A stretch of DNA of 7,292 nucleotides from JAIYDJ01 sp031400505. Its GTDB lineage: Bacteria > Pseudomonadota > Alphaproteobacteria > Rhodobacterales > Rhodobacteraceae. This document shows positions 1 through 6,553 of this stretch, one piece after another. Made by a program: the position numbers and the translations under genes. The DNA lies in the NCBI GenBank assembly GCA_031400505.1, contig JANNPZ010000066.1:1-7292 (forward strand), in the 5' to 3' direction. The notes under the pieces are model-generated. The model searched no databases. It saw nothing but the letters and a program-made list of their open reading frames with translations, and was not told where the DNA came from. Within the stretch, counting starts at the first letter, position 1; each line of letters opens with the position of its first letter.

Positions 1-122
1 CCCCCCCCCCCCTCCCCCCCCCCCCCCCCCCCACACCCCCCCCCCCCCCCCCCCCCCCCAAACTTCTTTTTCTTTTCCCCCCAAACCCCCCCGGGGGGGG
101 GGGGGGGTCCCCCCCCCCCCCC
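1..122. repeat. Homopolymer C/G tract, probable assembly-edge artefact
   Basis: The first ~122 bases are almost only C, with short A/T interruptions, a T-rich patch around 64-76, and a run of 15 G (93-107) facing a run of 14 C (109-122). Ordinary mixed sequence begins abruptly at about 123. Nothing here can be read as coding. Runs of this kind at a window edge are typical of poly-G/poly-C read artefacts or a collapsed contig end, rather than genomic DNA. The G15/C14 foldback also fits a chimeric read. The tract should not be trusted as biological. Confidence 0.8.
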
Positions 123-213
123 GGAGCTGCGACAACACTCCAGCCGCTGCCCCACATGCAGGCCACACCTTTCAATTGGGTCCAATGCGCCCCATGTTTC
201 CAGCAGGTCGAAC

Positions 214-218
214 GGAGG
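214..218 (+). promoter_or_regulatory. Ribosome binding site GGAGG deciding the start at 224
   Basis: GGAGG lies 5 nt before the ATG at 224. The reading frame stays open upstream to an ATG at 176, but that start has no comparable purine-rich site and would add a proline-rich, non-hydrophobic leader (MGPMRPMFPAGRTEVA). That leader does not fit the small membrane protein family. The site therefore fixes the start at 224. Confidence 0.75.
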
Positions 219-223
219 TTGCC

Positions 224-460
224 ATGGGACTGATTGGGATGATCATCATTGGGGCAGCGGCGGGGTTCCTTGCCACACGTCTGATGCGGATCGAGGCGGA
301 TATCCTGACGACAGTTGCGCTCGGTATCGGCGGCGCATTGATCGGGGGGATGCTTTTGCGGGTCTTGCTGATGATTACCGGCTGGATGGCCGGTTTTGTC
401 GGTGCCGTTCTCGGAGCGTTGATGCTGATCTGGTTGTGGAAGATCATAGTCGCAAAATAG
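224..460 (+). CDS. GlsB/YeaQ/YmgE-type small membrane protein (transglycosylase-associated family)
   Basis: This is a 78-residue, very hydrophobic protein. Three membrane segments can be seen, at about residues 2-19, 27-46 and 49-73. They are separated by a short charged turn (R19, R22, E24, D26) and by R46, and the tail is basic (K73, K78). The glycine-rich helices (GAAAGFLA; GIGGALIGGML; GFVGAVLGAL) and the total length match the GlsB/YeaQ/YmgE family. This family is often annotated as transglycosylase-associated or stress-response membrane proteins. Its members sit in the inner membrane, and the biochemical role is not settled. The start at 224 is chosen from the GGAGG site 5 nt upstream. 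The gene is the only plus-strand gene in the left half. It converges on the TetR gene with 6 bp between the stop codons, so neither gene has room for a terminator of its own. Family assignment is fairly sure; a role in stress is inherited from the family name only. Confidence 0.8.
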   Translation: MGLIGMIIIGAAAGFLATRLMRIEADILTTVALGIGGALIGGMLLRVLLMITGWMAGFVGAVLGALMLIWLWKIIVAK

Positions 461-466
461 ACAAGC

Positions 467-988
467 CTAACCCAGGCGTTTGACAGCGTCCTTCAGCCGG
501 AAAGTCCTTGCGCCGGTCGCCTGCCACAACTGCTTGCCTTGCCAGACCGCAAAGATGATCCCCGCCGCCTCGCGACCCTTTGCGCCGCCGCCCAACCGCA
601 CGGCCAGGGCTGTTTCAATCCGGCAGCGCCACTCCGCTGCCCGTGCGCGCAACACCGGGTCGCGAAATTCTGCGGCGCGCAGCGCGATGTCGGCCGGTTT
701 GCCGTCCTCGGCTCCCAGCGCCCGCAAGAACGCCACCGCGCCTTTTGTCGTAAGCGGTGCGTCACCTTCGGCTTTGGCTGTCGCATTGTCCAGATCATCC
801 CAGCCGGCCGATAGGGCAGCGCGCAGCATCCCATCCCGTGATCCATAGCGCTGCACCAAGGTCGGTGCTGCCAGTCCGGTCGCGCGCGCCACCGACGAAA
901 ATGCCACCGCCTTTTCGCCGCCGGTCGCCAACAGCGCGCGGACAGCTACGAAAATGTCGGCGTCAGGAATGGTGCGAAGGCGGGACAT
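467..988 (-). CDS. TetR-family transcriptional regulator
   Basis: The product is 173 residues, at the short end for TetR regulators (commonly about 190-220). Residues ~10-58 form the typical N-terminal DNA-binding unit. Helix 1 (IFVAVRALLATGGEKAVAF) is followed by the helix-turn-helix SSVARATGLAAPTLVQRYGS (31-50) and the R-D-GMLRAAL stretch that follows the recognition helix in this family. The rest (about 60-173) is a helical, alanine-rich domain with several tryptophans (W63, W119, W149, W155), as expected for a ligand-binding and dimerisation domain; the ligand cannot be read from sequence. The ATG at 988 has no clear Shine-Dalgarno sequence. It is preferred because the HTH domain begins only about 10 residues later and no better start is seen. 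The gene lies 41 bp after the DUF1501 stop on the same strand, so it may be the last gene of that unit or carry its own promoter. A target among its neighbours is plausible but not shown. Confidence 0.85.
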   Translation of the reverse strand: MSRLRTIPDADIFVAVRALLATGGEKAVAFSSVARATGLAAPTLVQRYGSRDGMLRAALSAGWDDLDNATAKAEGDAPLTTKGAVAFLRALGAEDGKPADIALRAAEFRDPVLRARAAEWRCRIETALAVRLGGGAKGREAAGIIFAVWQGKQLWQATGARTFRLKDAVKRLG

Positions 989-1029
989 GGCGTGAAGGTA
1001 AACGAAAGTTCATCAAAGGAAAGCGAAAT

Positions 1030-2196
1030 CTACAGCATCAGCCCAGGATCATCGCCCATATCAAGGCCTGGAAACACCACCTGTTGCACCGCCTGCGCCT
1101 CGATGCCGAACAGGTTGCACAAGGCCCAGCCAGCATAGGCGCGCACATCACCGGTGGGCATCAGATCGCGCTCGGCCAGCAATGCACCTTCGCCCAACCC
1201 GGGCCAGCGCCCAAACACCCGGCCCCCGCGCAATGCCCCCCCGGCGGCGATCATCACCCCGCCCGTCCCATGATCCGTGCCCTCCGACCCGTTCTGTCGT
1301 ACGGTGCGGCCAAATTCGGTCATTGCCAGCACCAGCGTCGTGTCCCATGCCGCCCCGAGCCCGGACTGGATCGCAAGCAGCGTTCCTGCCAGCAGCGGCA
1401 TCTGGTTGGTCATGATGCGGGTCTGCCCTTGGTGGGTATCCCATCCGCCCAGCGAAAAGCTGGCAATCCGGGCGTCCTCTCGCAAACGGTTTGCGACATA
1501 ACTGCCAAGCTGGCTCAGCGCTTGCGCATCCCGCGGAATGCGTTCTGCCGCAGTGGCTTGGGTCAAAGCCTGTGCTTGGGCAAATGGGTGTGCCAGCAGG
1601 GGGTCCGCCTTGTGCAGCGCCGTCAGCAAAGCAAGACCCTGTGCTGACAGGCCGGCATCCTCAACCGGAAACCAGTGCGCCGCGGGCGCGTCACCATCAA
1701 GGATCATCGCACGCTCGCGCCCAACCGAAACCGCCAACTTTTCGCCTGCCCCCGGGATCAACCCGACTGCCCGGTTCAGCCAGCCGTCGCGGGCGGGGCC
1801 AAGCGCGCCATCCGCCCCGCCCGCGCCATGTTCCAGCGCGTCTTGCGCAATGAAATGACTGCGCCCCGCACGGTAGGGGGTTGCGACCGCCTGCACGAAT
1901 CCCAACTGGCCAGCCTGCCAAAGCGGCATCAGTTCGGCGGCAGCCGGGTGCAGCTCAAAAAAGCCGTCGAGCGGCAGGCCCGGCTCGCGCGACAGCGTCG
2001 GGCGCAATGTGGCAAAGCCCGGATCGCCGACCGGGCGCAGCACATCAAGCCCATCCATTGCCCCGCGCAGCAAGATCACCACCAGCCGGTTTTCGCCGCT
2101 TGCCGCAGCAAAGCTGACCGGGGTCAGCAGCGGCGATGCCGCAGCTGAACACCCGATCAGAAAAGCACGGCGCGACAGCAGCAGGTCTTTGGTCAT
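1030..2196 (-). CDS. DUF1501 family protein with Tat signal peptide
   Basis: The product is 388 residues, the usual size for DUF1501 proteins. The N-terminus is a twin-arginine signal: S8-R9-R10-A11-F12-L13, a hydrophobic stretch to about residue 29, and an Ala-rich cleavage region (A30-A31-A32, then SGENR). Export of a folded protein to the periplasm is therefore expected. Family motifs appear in order: LRGAMDGLDVL (43-53), RSHFIAQDALEHG (112-124), GGWDTHQGQ (250-258), MTEFGRTVRQNGSEGTDHG (292-310) and GGRVFGRWPG (324-333). The conserved Asp/His/Glu set resembles the metal-binding pattern of the alkaline phosphatase/sulfatase superfamily to which DUF1501 is related. No substrate is known for the family. 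The gene starts 2 bp after the DUF1800 stop codon and uses a GGAGG site inside the end of that gene, so the two are co-translated. The pairing of DUF1800 then DUF1501 is a well-known recurrent arrangement. Family assignment is secure; the reaction is unknown. Confidence 0.93.
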   Translation of the reverse strand: MTKDLLLSRRAFLIGCSAAASPLLTPVSFAAASGENRLVVILLRGAMDGLDVLRPVGDPGFATLRPTLSREPGLPLDGFFELHPAAAELMPLWQAGQLGFVQAVATPYRAGRSHFIAQDALEHGAGGADGALGPARDGWLNRAVGLIPGAGEKLAVSVGRERAMILDGDAPAAHWFPVEDAGLSAQGLALLTALHKADPLLAHPFAQAQALTQATAAERIPRDAQALSQLGSYVANRLREDARIASFSLGGWDTHQGQTRIMTNQMPLLAGTLLAIQSGLGAAWDTTLVLAMTEFGRTVRQNGSEGTDHGTGGVMIAAGGALRGGRVFGRWPGLGEGALLAERDLMPTGDVRAYAGWALCNLFGIEAQAVQQVVFPGLDMGDDPGLML

Positions 2197-2198
2197 GC

Positions 2199-3524
2199 TT
2201 ACCTCCGCATCATTTCAGGGGACCCCAGCAGCACTGCCAGTCCCTCCCACCTTTGTTCGGCTCCGGCCACCGCAGACAACAGCAGGGGTGACGCCAGATC
2301 GCCCAGAACGGCACGCGTCTGTGCTACAGGATCGGCCCGGTCGCCGGTCAACCGGGCGAGGTCCGCCGCCCAGTCCAGCCGCGAGGCCAGCATCGGCGGG
2401 GTCAGCCAGTCTTGTGCCCGTTCGGGCCAGCCATCCGGGCGCCGCGCGGCAAAGACCGGCTGACCCATCCGGGCCATCACCTCGGTCACGCGGTTGGCGC
2501 GTTTGGCAAGTGCTGGGGTCTGCGCCGGATCCCCGGTCAGGCCGACTGCGCGAAGTGTGGCAGCCATGTATTCCTGCGGACTGCGAAACTTGGACAGCGT
2601 CGTTCCATGTGCCGCCGGATGCGACAACACCGCGCGATAAAGCGGCGGCAGGCTGCCGTCTTCACGCAAATAAATCTGCGTCAGGGTTTCCACCAGATCA
2701 TCCGGCGGAGTGTCGGCAAGGAAGTGCCGCGACAGCATCACGGCGACGCTGCGCGCGGTTTCGGGGCGGGCGGCGACCGTTTCGATCAGCCGGTCGATCT
2801 CGTGTGCGCCCTCGCCATATGTTTCCCCCAGAATCGTTTTGTGACCCGGTTCCGTCGCCCGTGAGTCCATCCTGCGGTCTGCTGCCTCTGCCTTCATCCC
2901 CGCCAGCAACCGCGCCAGTTCTGTCACATCAGACTGTTCGTGGCCGCTGCCCATGCTGTGCAGTTCCAGAAACTCGCGCGCCAGATTTTCGTTCAATCCT
3001 CGCCCGCGGCGCAGCCCAAGGGCAGAGTTTGGGCCGACCGACCCGGTTTGGCTCAGGTAAGACTGCATCGCGGGATGCCACAGCGACGCGCGCAGCATCT
3101 CGCCAAACCGCCCGCCGATATGGGGGCGGATTGCCTGATCGCGGTAGGGCGCTATGAACATCGCCGACCCACCCAGCACCGAAACGGTCATCCGGTTGGC
3201 CCACAGATTGACCAGTCGCTCCACAAACCCAAGTCGTGCCGCAGCCGGTCGGGTGACGAAAGCAAGTGAGTCCCTTTTGATCACCTCGCGCAGGTCAAGC
3301 ATCGTGCCCTGCGGCGGTTTGCCCTGTTTGCGCCGCTTTGCCTCGGCCAGTGTCGCCAGCCGCGCCGCAAGATCAAATCCGGTCCAAAGGTCTGCGTCAG
3401 GGTCTTGCGCCGTCAGTTGCCCAAGCACCCGGTCGGGGTCCACCCCGCCTGATGCCAGCGGCCAACCCAGACGCGGGCCGTAGCCAAAGCGGATTTCTTC
3501 AAGCAGGCTTGCGGGTTCGGTCAC
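2199..3524 (-). CDS. DUF1800 domain-containing protein
   Basis: The product is 441 residues and close to full family length. The characteristic motifs are present: RFGYGPR (12-18) at the N-terminus; RDQAIRPHIGGRFGEMLRAS with WHPAMQSYL (128-157) in the middle; NENLAREFLELHSMG (178-192), the hallmark of the family; VTELARLLAGM (200-210); HKTILGETY (228-236); FRSPQEYMAATLRAVGL (313-329); MGQPVFAARRPDGWP (353-367); and a C-terminal SPEMMRR (435-441), equivalent to the usual SPEFQ-type ending. The start is a GTG at 3524 with GAAGG 6 nt upstream. An in-frame start elsewhere is not needed, since the first family motif begins at residue 12. No signal peptide is seen, unlike its Tat-exported DUF1501 partner. 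The function is unknown in the family. The product could stay in the cytoplasm or leave the cell bound to DUF1501. The gene is separated from the upstream glycosyltransferase by 52 bp, which contain a weak promoter candidate. Confidence 0.92.
   Translation of the reverse strand: MTEPASLLEEIRFGYGPRLGWPLASGGVDPDRVLGQLTAQDPDADLWTGFDLAARLATLAEAKRRKQGKPPQGTMLDLREVIKRDSLAFVTRPAAARLGFVERLVNLWANRMTVSVLGGSAMFIAPYRDQAIRPHIGGRFGEMLRASLWHPAMQSYLSQTGSVGPNSALGLRRGRGLNENLAREFLELHSMGSGHEQSDVTELARLLAGMKAEAADRRMDSRATEPGHKTILGETYGEGAHEIDRLIETVAARPETARSVAVMLSRHFLADTPPDDLVETLTQIYLREDGSLPPLYRAVLSHPAAHGTTLSKFRSPQEYMAATLRAVGLTGDPAQTPALAKRANRVTEVMARMGQPVFAARRPDGWPERAQDWLTPPMLASRLDWAADLARLTGDRADPVAQTRAVLGDLASPLLLSAVAGAEQRWEGLAVLLGSPEMMRR
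2201..2206 (-). promoter_or_regulatory. Ribosome binding site of DUF1501 built from the DUF1800 stop region
   Basis: On the minus strand the DUF1800 gene ends ATG ATG CGG AGG TAA, followed by GC and the ATG of the DUF1501 gene. The GGAGGT inside those last codons and the stop is a strong Shine-Dalgarno sequence, ending 4 nt before the ATG at 2196. Ribosomes finishing DUF1800 stop exactly on this site, which is the classic layout for translational coupling. Confidence 0.8.
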
Positions 3525-3543
3525 GGCGGGCCTTCGGTCGGTA

Positions 3544-3580
3544 TGCCCCGTTTACATGGTCAGGCGCGCGTTGCGTTCAA
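3544..3580 (-). promoter_or_regulatory. Candidate sigma70-type promoter for the DUF1800-DUF1501 unit
   Basis: On the minus strand TTGAAC (3580 to 3575, overlapping the stop codon of the glycosyltransferase gene) and TGTAAA (3556 to 3551) are separated by 18 bp. Each matches four of six consensus positions for the -35 and -10 boxes. Transcription would begin near 3544, giving a leader of about 20 nt before the GTG at 3524, with GAAGG (3535 to 3531) as ribosome binding site. The match is modest and could arise by chance; read-through from the glycan genes remains possible. Confidence 0.3.
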
Positions 3581-4464
3581 CCCTGAACATCGGCGAGTTT
3601 CTGTACCTGCGCCAGCTTTCGCACACCGGCATGGATTTGCAGCATGGATTTGGCCTGACGGGTCAGGTTGACCTCTTTCAGCACTTGCCACTGCCTGTAG
3701 TGGACGGTGTAGATTTCCATCCCCTCTGGCAAAGGCTCGCCCCGCGACATGCCGCCAAGAATGTAGTGCTGCTCTTCTGGCAGGATGTTCCAGTCCAGCC
3801 CCGCCGCGCGAATAGCCAAGGGCATCGACATCTGATCGAGATAGGGCCGCTTCTTGGGCAGATCGGGATTGGCATCCAGCTTTTGCGCAATCTCCATCCA
3901 GACTTGCGGAAAGCTTTTGCCCGACGCCGTGCGGTGTTGTTCGGGAAAGCTGAACAGGCCAGAGCTGAAATATGGCACCCGCGCCTCTCCGCGCTTTTGG
4001 CGCATCAGGCGGAAACGTTCCGCAGGCATAGCCATGCCGCAGGTTGCATAGATATCGTCCCAGATCGTCTGCGGCGCCCAGTTCATCGACGCGGCTTTCG
4101 ACAACGAGACGTGACCGGATTTTATGATGCTTTCGACCAGATTTGGCCGGATGCACAAAACGTCGCTATCCATGAAGCAGGAAAATTCGGTGTCGCGGGG
4201 CTCCAGCGTTGCAAGCAGTTTGTTGCCATGCGGATAGGGCGGATCAAAGCGCCCCTCGACGGCAAATCCCCGCAGATCGCACCCCATCCGGTCCAGAACG
4301 GTCCGGACATCAGGATTGACGCTGTCGAGTTTAGGCACCGGGCAATAGCCGACCAATGCAACCGTCTGCCCGAACTGTTCGCGCAGCGACGCCGCAAGAT
4401 AGCAGGCCATCAGTTCATATTCTGGCGGTTCGACGATGAAATAGACCGTGAGGCGGGGCGTCAT
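3577..4464 (-). CDS. GT-A-fold glycosyltransferase (GT8-like, DxD motif)
   Basis: The product is 295 residues. It starts MTPRLTVYFIVEPPEYE and has the layout of a nucleotide-sugar glycosyltransferase of the GT-A fold. K82 follows a G-N pair (HGNKLLATL, 79-87). A hydrophobic strand runs into the metal-binding DxD motif FMDSDVLCIRP (97-107; D99 and D101). PYFSSGLFSFP (164-174) resembles the acceptor-side 'YFNSG' segment of GT8-like enzymes. YLDQMSMPLAI (208-218) has the conserved Asp-Gln. VHY (254-256) near the C-terminus resembles the final His of the family. No signal peptide or membrane helix is seen, so it is likely cytosolic and may act on a lipid- or protein-linked glycan. The frame is open a further 58 codons upstream, but the ATG at 4464 has AGGAGG 6 nt before it and lies 1 bp after the stop of the fusion gene, so the shorter form is chosen. 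The sugar and acceptor cannot be told. The GT-A fold is fairly sure; the CAZy family is less so. Confidence 0.8.
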   Translation of the reverse strand: MTPRLTVYFIVEPPEYELMACYLAASLREQFGQTVALVGYCPVPKLDSVNPDVRTVLDRMGCDLRGFAVEGRFDPPYPHGNKLLATLEPRDTEFSCFMDSDVLCIRPNLVESIIKSGHVSLSKAASMNWAPQTIWDDIYATCGMAMPAERFRLMRQKRGEARVPYFSSGLFSFPEQHRTASGKSFPQVWMEIAQKLDANPDLPKKRPYLDQMSMPLAIRAAGLDWNILPEEQHYILGGMSRGEPLPEGMEIYTVHYRQWQVLKEVNLTRQAKSMLQIHAGVRKLAQVQKLADVQG

Positions 4465-4465
4465 T

Positions 4466-6547
4466 TCATTCCTCCTCGTCGGGGTGTTTTTCGCTTGACG
4501 CCAAAGCTCTGAACGGCTTACCGCGTCGCGCTGCCAGGGCCGCGAGCATGGCGGCGAAGTCTGCTTGCGTCGGCAGATCGGGGTGAAAGGTTGCGGGCAG
4601 GTGGCCCAAAGCCCGAAGTTGATCGAAGAGACGGGCAAAATTCAACTCACCCACCGACTGGAAATCAGCGCGGTTTGCATTGCCCGAAACCCAATCGGTG
4701 CAAACAGCGTCAATGCAGGCAGGCGTGATTCCGGCAAAGCTTTGGAATTGCAGGAGATAGTCGGCGGTATTGGCGCGGCTGCGGCGCAAGATCATCGCAA
4801 CCCGGGTTTGCGGTTGCACCACGAAAGCCGCCAGATGCAACGCAGATCCGTCAAGCGCAACGATCTGCCGCGCAGCCTTGTACCTGGCGATCTGGACAGC
4901 AACCGGATGACGTTCGGGGTAAAACACCTCGAAGCCGGCCTCTGACAGGGCCGCTTCAATCAGGGGCTCGCCAAGGACACCGCCGCGTTCCGGCCGCAGC
5001 TTCGCGCGCGAGATGTAAAGCCGGTCCGACCCCTGCGCTTTGATATGGGCCAGTCGCCCTTGAATGAACGCGCGGTAGGCGGGTGATCCGGCATAGCGGT
5101 CACCCCAGCCGAAACCCAGTTCCGGCACAATCAACTCTTCTACCCGCAAAACACCCGCATAGACCCGGCGCGGCGCGGTAATGCCCAACAGGGCAAAGAA
5201 ATCGTCATGCGTGTCGATCCCGCGGTCGGTGTCGCCGCGGTAGGGAAGATACAGGATGCTGTCCACGGATGGCTCTTGGTCCAGCGCCCACAAGCGCGCG
5301 GTGGACTCGACCAGAAAATGCCCGAAGTGGCGGCGGAAATGGCCAGCAAACAAGTGGTGCCCCGGTAGGTCAACGATCGGCTCGTTTTCGGCAAGGGTCG
5401 GGGCGGGCATTGCCTTTCCGGCCCTGATCCAGGCCTTGGAAAGCTTGCAAAACCGCCCGTCCGACAGCAGCACACCCGAGGCGAGCCGGGTGTCATGTTC
5501 GCGTTCCGGCACCACCAACGCCTGCGTCAGACGCAACAATGTGCCCGCAAAAGGGCCATTCTGTGGGGCAGGCGGGTCAGTGTTCACCGATTGTGCTGCG
5601 GACTGCGGTTGCGGGGTCGCCGCGCGAAACTCTTCCAAGGCTTTGCGGGCAACCCGGCTGTCAGGCGACTGCCGCAGCAAGGCTTCGGCCGCGCGCAAGC
5701 CCAGTCGGATGTGCCCGCGGGCCATTGCTTGGGCAAACAGCGCCTTTTGCCAGCCCACCAAACCCCGCCGCGCGCGATAGCCTTTCGCATGGGTCAATGG
5801 GTCGAACGTGCCCCGCGCGACCCCGTCAATCAGCGCCTGCAACACCCCGACGGATTTCAACATCCGGATCGCACGGTGACCCATGTGGGGGGCTTTGATC
5901 TGCCGCACGCCGGGGCCGATGATCCGGTCGGCATGGGCGCGATCTTCTGGCACGAACGGGTCGAACGCAACATGTACCTCGGCGGCATGCGGGGCGGCAG
6001 CGGCAGCATCAAGATGCGCCGGGCTTTCCCAATCCCATGTCTTGGCCGCATACCGGTAGCGTTTTTCGAACCGCGCGATTTTCCGCGACAGGGTGGTTTG
6101 CGGGCTGAATGCCAAAACCACCGACCCCGGCACCAGTGCCGAATAGGTCAACGCCGCGAACCCGCCCATCGATGCACCCACAAAACACACCCGCCGGAAT
6201 TGCGCAAAAAGCCCGGCATCACGCAGACTCTCGATCAATGGGGCGGTGCTGGCGTTGCGATACCAATCTTTGCGGCTGGCCATGATCCCGAGGATCGACA
6301 GCCCGGCATTGGCGGCGCGCATCTGCAACCAGGGCTGCGGCGGGTCATACTCGCCCACCGAGGCCAGATTGTCGAAACTGACCAGCAGAACATCTGACCG
6401 GCGCAGAAACCACGCATCGACCAGACCGCCCCGCAGCACGAAGCCATCTTGCAAAACGGCCTCGGCCGCGGTTCGGACCGAGGGAGGATCCGCAAACAGC
6501 GCGGGCAGGGGCAAAGGGTGCGGGTCTTCGTCAGGGTCGCGCGGCAT
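4466..6547 (-). CDS. Fusion protein: alpha/beta-hydrolase-like domain + GT61-type glycosyltransferase domain
   Basis: This 693-residue protein has two catalytic-looking parts. Residues ~40-245 look like an alpha/beta hydrolase. A strand (DVLLVSFDNL) leads into the segment with SRKDWYRN (91-98); then comes the nucleophile elbow VGASMGGFAAL (123-133; G124, S126, G128), D196 in VAFDPFVPED, and H221/H224 in APHMGHRAI as triad candidates. Residues ~255-310 are helical and TPR-like (ALFAQAMARGHIRLGLRAAE), followed by a Pro/Gln-rich linker (311-332). Residues ~340-600 resemble GT61 (DUF563) glycosyltransferases: FGHFLVESTARLWAL (408-422), LIVPELGFGWGD (472-483), DRLYISRAKLRPERGGVLGE (508-527), GFEVFYPERHPVAVQIARYKAARQIVALDGSALHLAAF (538-575). 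It has no signal peptide or membrane helix. The ATG at 6547 has GAGG 4 nt upstream. It is coupled to the GT-A gene downstream (1-bp gap). A role in making and acyl-modifying one glycan is inference. The GT61 call is firm; the hydrolase reaction is unknown. Confidence 0.85.
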   Translation of the reverse strand: MPRDPDEDPHPLPLPALFADPPSVRTAAEAVLQDGFVLRGGLVDAWFLRRSDVLLVSFDNLASVGEYDPPQPWLQMRAANAGLSILGIMASRKDWYRNASTAPLIESLRDAGLFAQFRRVCFVGASMGGFAALTYSALVPGSVVLAFSPQTTLSRKIARFEKRYRYAAKTWDWESPAHLDAAAAAPHAAEVHVAFDPFVPEDRAHADRIIGPGVRQIKAPHMGHRAIRMLKSVGVLQALIDGVARGTFDPLTHAKGYRARRGLVGWQKALFAQAMARGHIRLGLRAAEALLRQSPDSRVARKALEEFRAATPQPQSAAQSVNTDPPAPQNGPFAGTLLRLTQALVVPEREHDTRLASGVLLSDGRFCKLSKAWIRAGKAMPAPTLAENEPIVDLPGHHLFAGHFRRHFGHFLVESTARLWALDQEPSVDSILYLPYRGDTDRGIDTHDDFFALLGITAPRRVYAGVLRVEELIVPELGFGWGDRYAGSPAYRAFIQGRLAHIKAQGSDRLYISRAKLRPERGGVLGEPLIEAALSEAGFEVFYPERHPVAVQIARYKAARQIVALDGSALHLAAFVVQPQTRVAMILRRSRANTADYLLQFQSFAGITPACIDAVCTDWVSGNANRADFQSVGELNFARLFDQLRALGHLPATFHPDLPTQADFAAMLAALAARRGKPFRALASSEKHPDEEE
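4471..4476 (-). promoter_or_regulatory. Ribosome binding site AGGAGG fixing the GT-A start
   Basis: The minus strand reads GAGGAGGAATGAAATG. AGGAGG lies 6 nt before the ATG at 4464, within the last (Glu) codons of the upstream fusion gene, and the upstream TGA stop sits between site and start. The spacing supports the start at 4464 over the longer open frame beginning at 4638, and implies translational coupling. Confidence 0.75.
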
Positions 6548-6553
6548 CGCGCC

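Noticed and set aside
461..466. Terminator between the convergent small membrane protein and TetR genes
   Set aside because: Only 6 bp separate the stop codons, and no hairpin with a T-run is visible there.
993..1012. TGAA-N12-TTCA inverted repeat upstream of the TetR gene as an autoregulatory operator
   Set aside because: Only the outer four bases and one inner pair match over 20 bp. This is close to chance, although the position would suit a TetR operator.
757..1647. Long plus-strand open frame opposite the TetR and DUF1501 genes (296 codons)
   Set aside because: Its translation is rich in His, Arg, Pro and Gln with no motif. It is antisense to two well-supported genes and is a typical high-GC shadow frame.
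2149..2160. Lipobox-like LIGC at residues 13-16 of the DUF1501 protein
   Set aside because: The Cys lies only five residues after the twin arginine, leaving no hydrophobic core before it. The hydrophobic stretch continues to about residue 29 and ends in an Ala-Ala-Ala cleavage region, so an ordinary Tat signal fits better.
2009..3157. Plus-strand open frame of 382 codons opposite DUF1800
   Set aside because: The composition is Pro/Arg/Ser/Ala-rich, it has no family motif, and it is fully antisense to DUF1800 and part of DUF1501.
3556..4512. Plus-strand open frame of 318 codons opposite the glycosyltransferase
   Set aside because: It mirrors the coding gene in codon phase and is His/Arg/Gln-rich. 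The minus-strand gene has a DxD motif and a ribosome binding site.
4465..4638. N-terminal extension of the GT-A glycosyltransferase frame to an ATG at 4638
   Set aside because: The extra 58 residues are Pro/Arg/Ser/Cys-rich and lie inside the fusion gene. The ATG at 4464 has a strong AGGAGG site, and the protein fold begins there.
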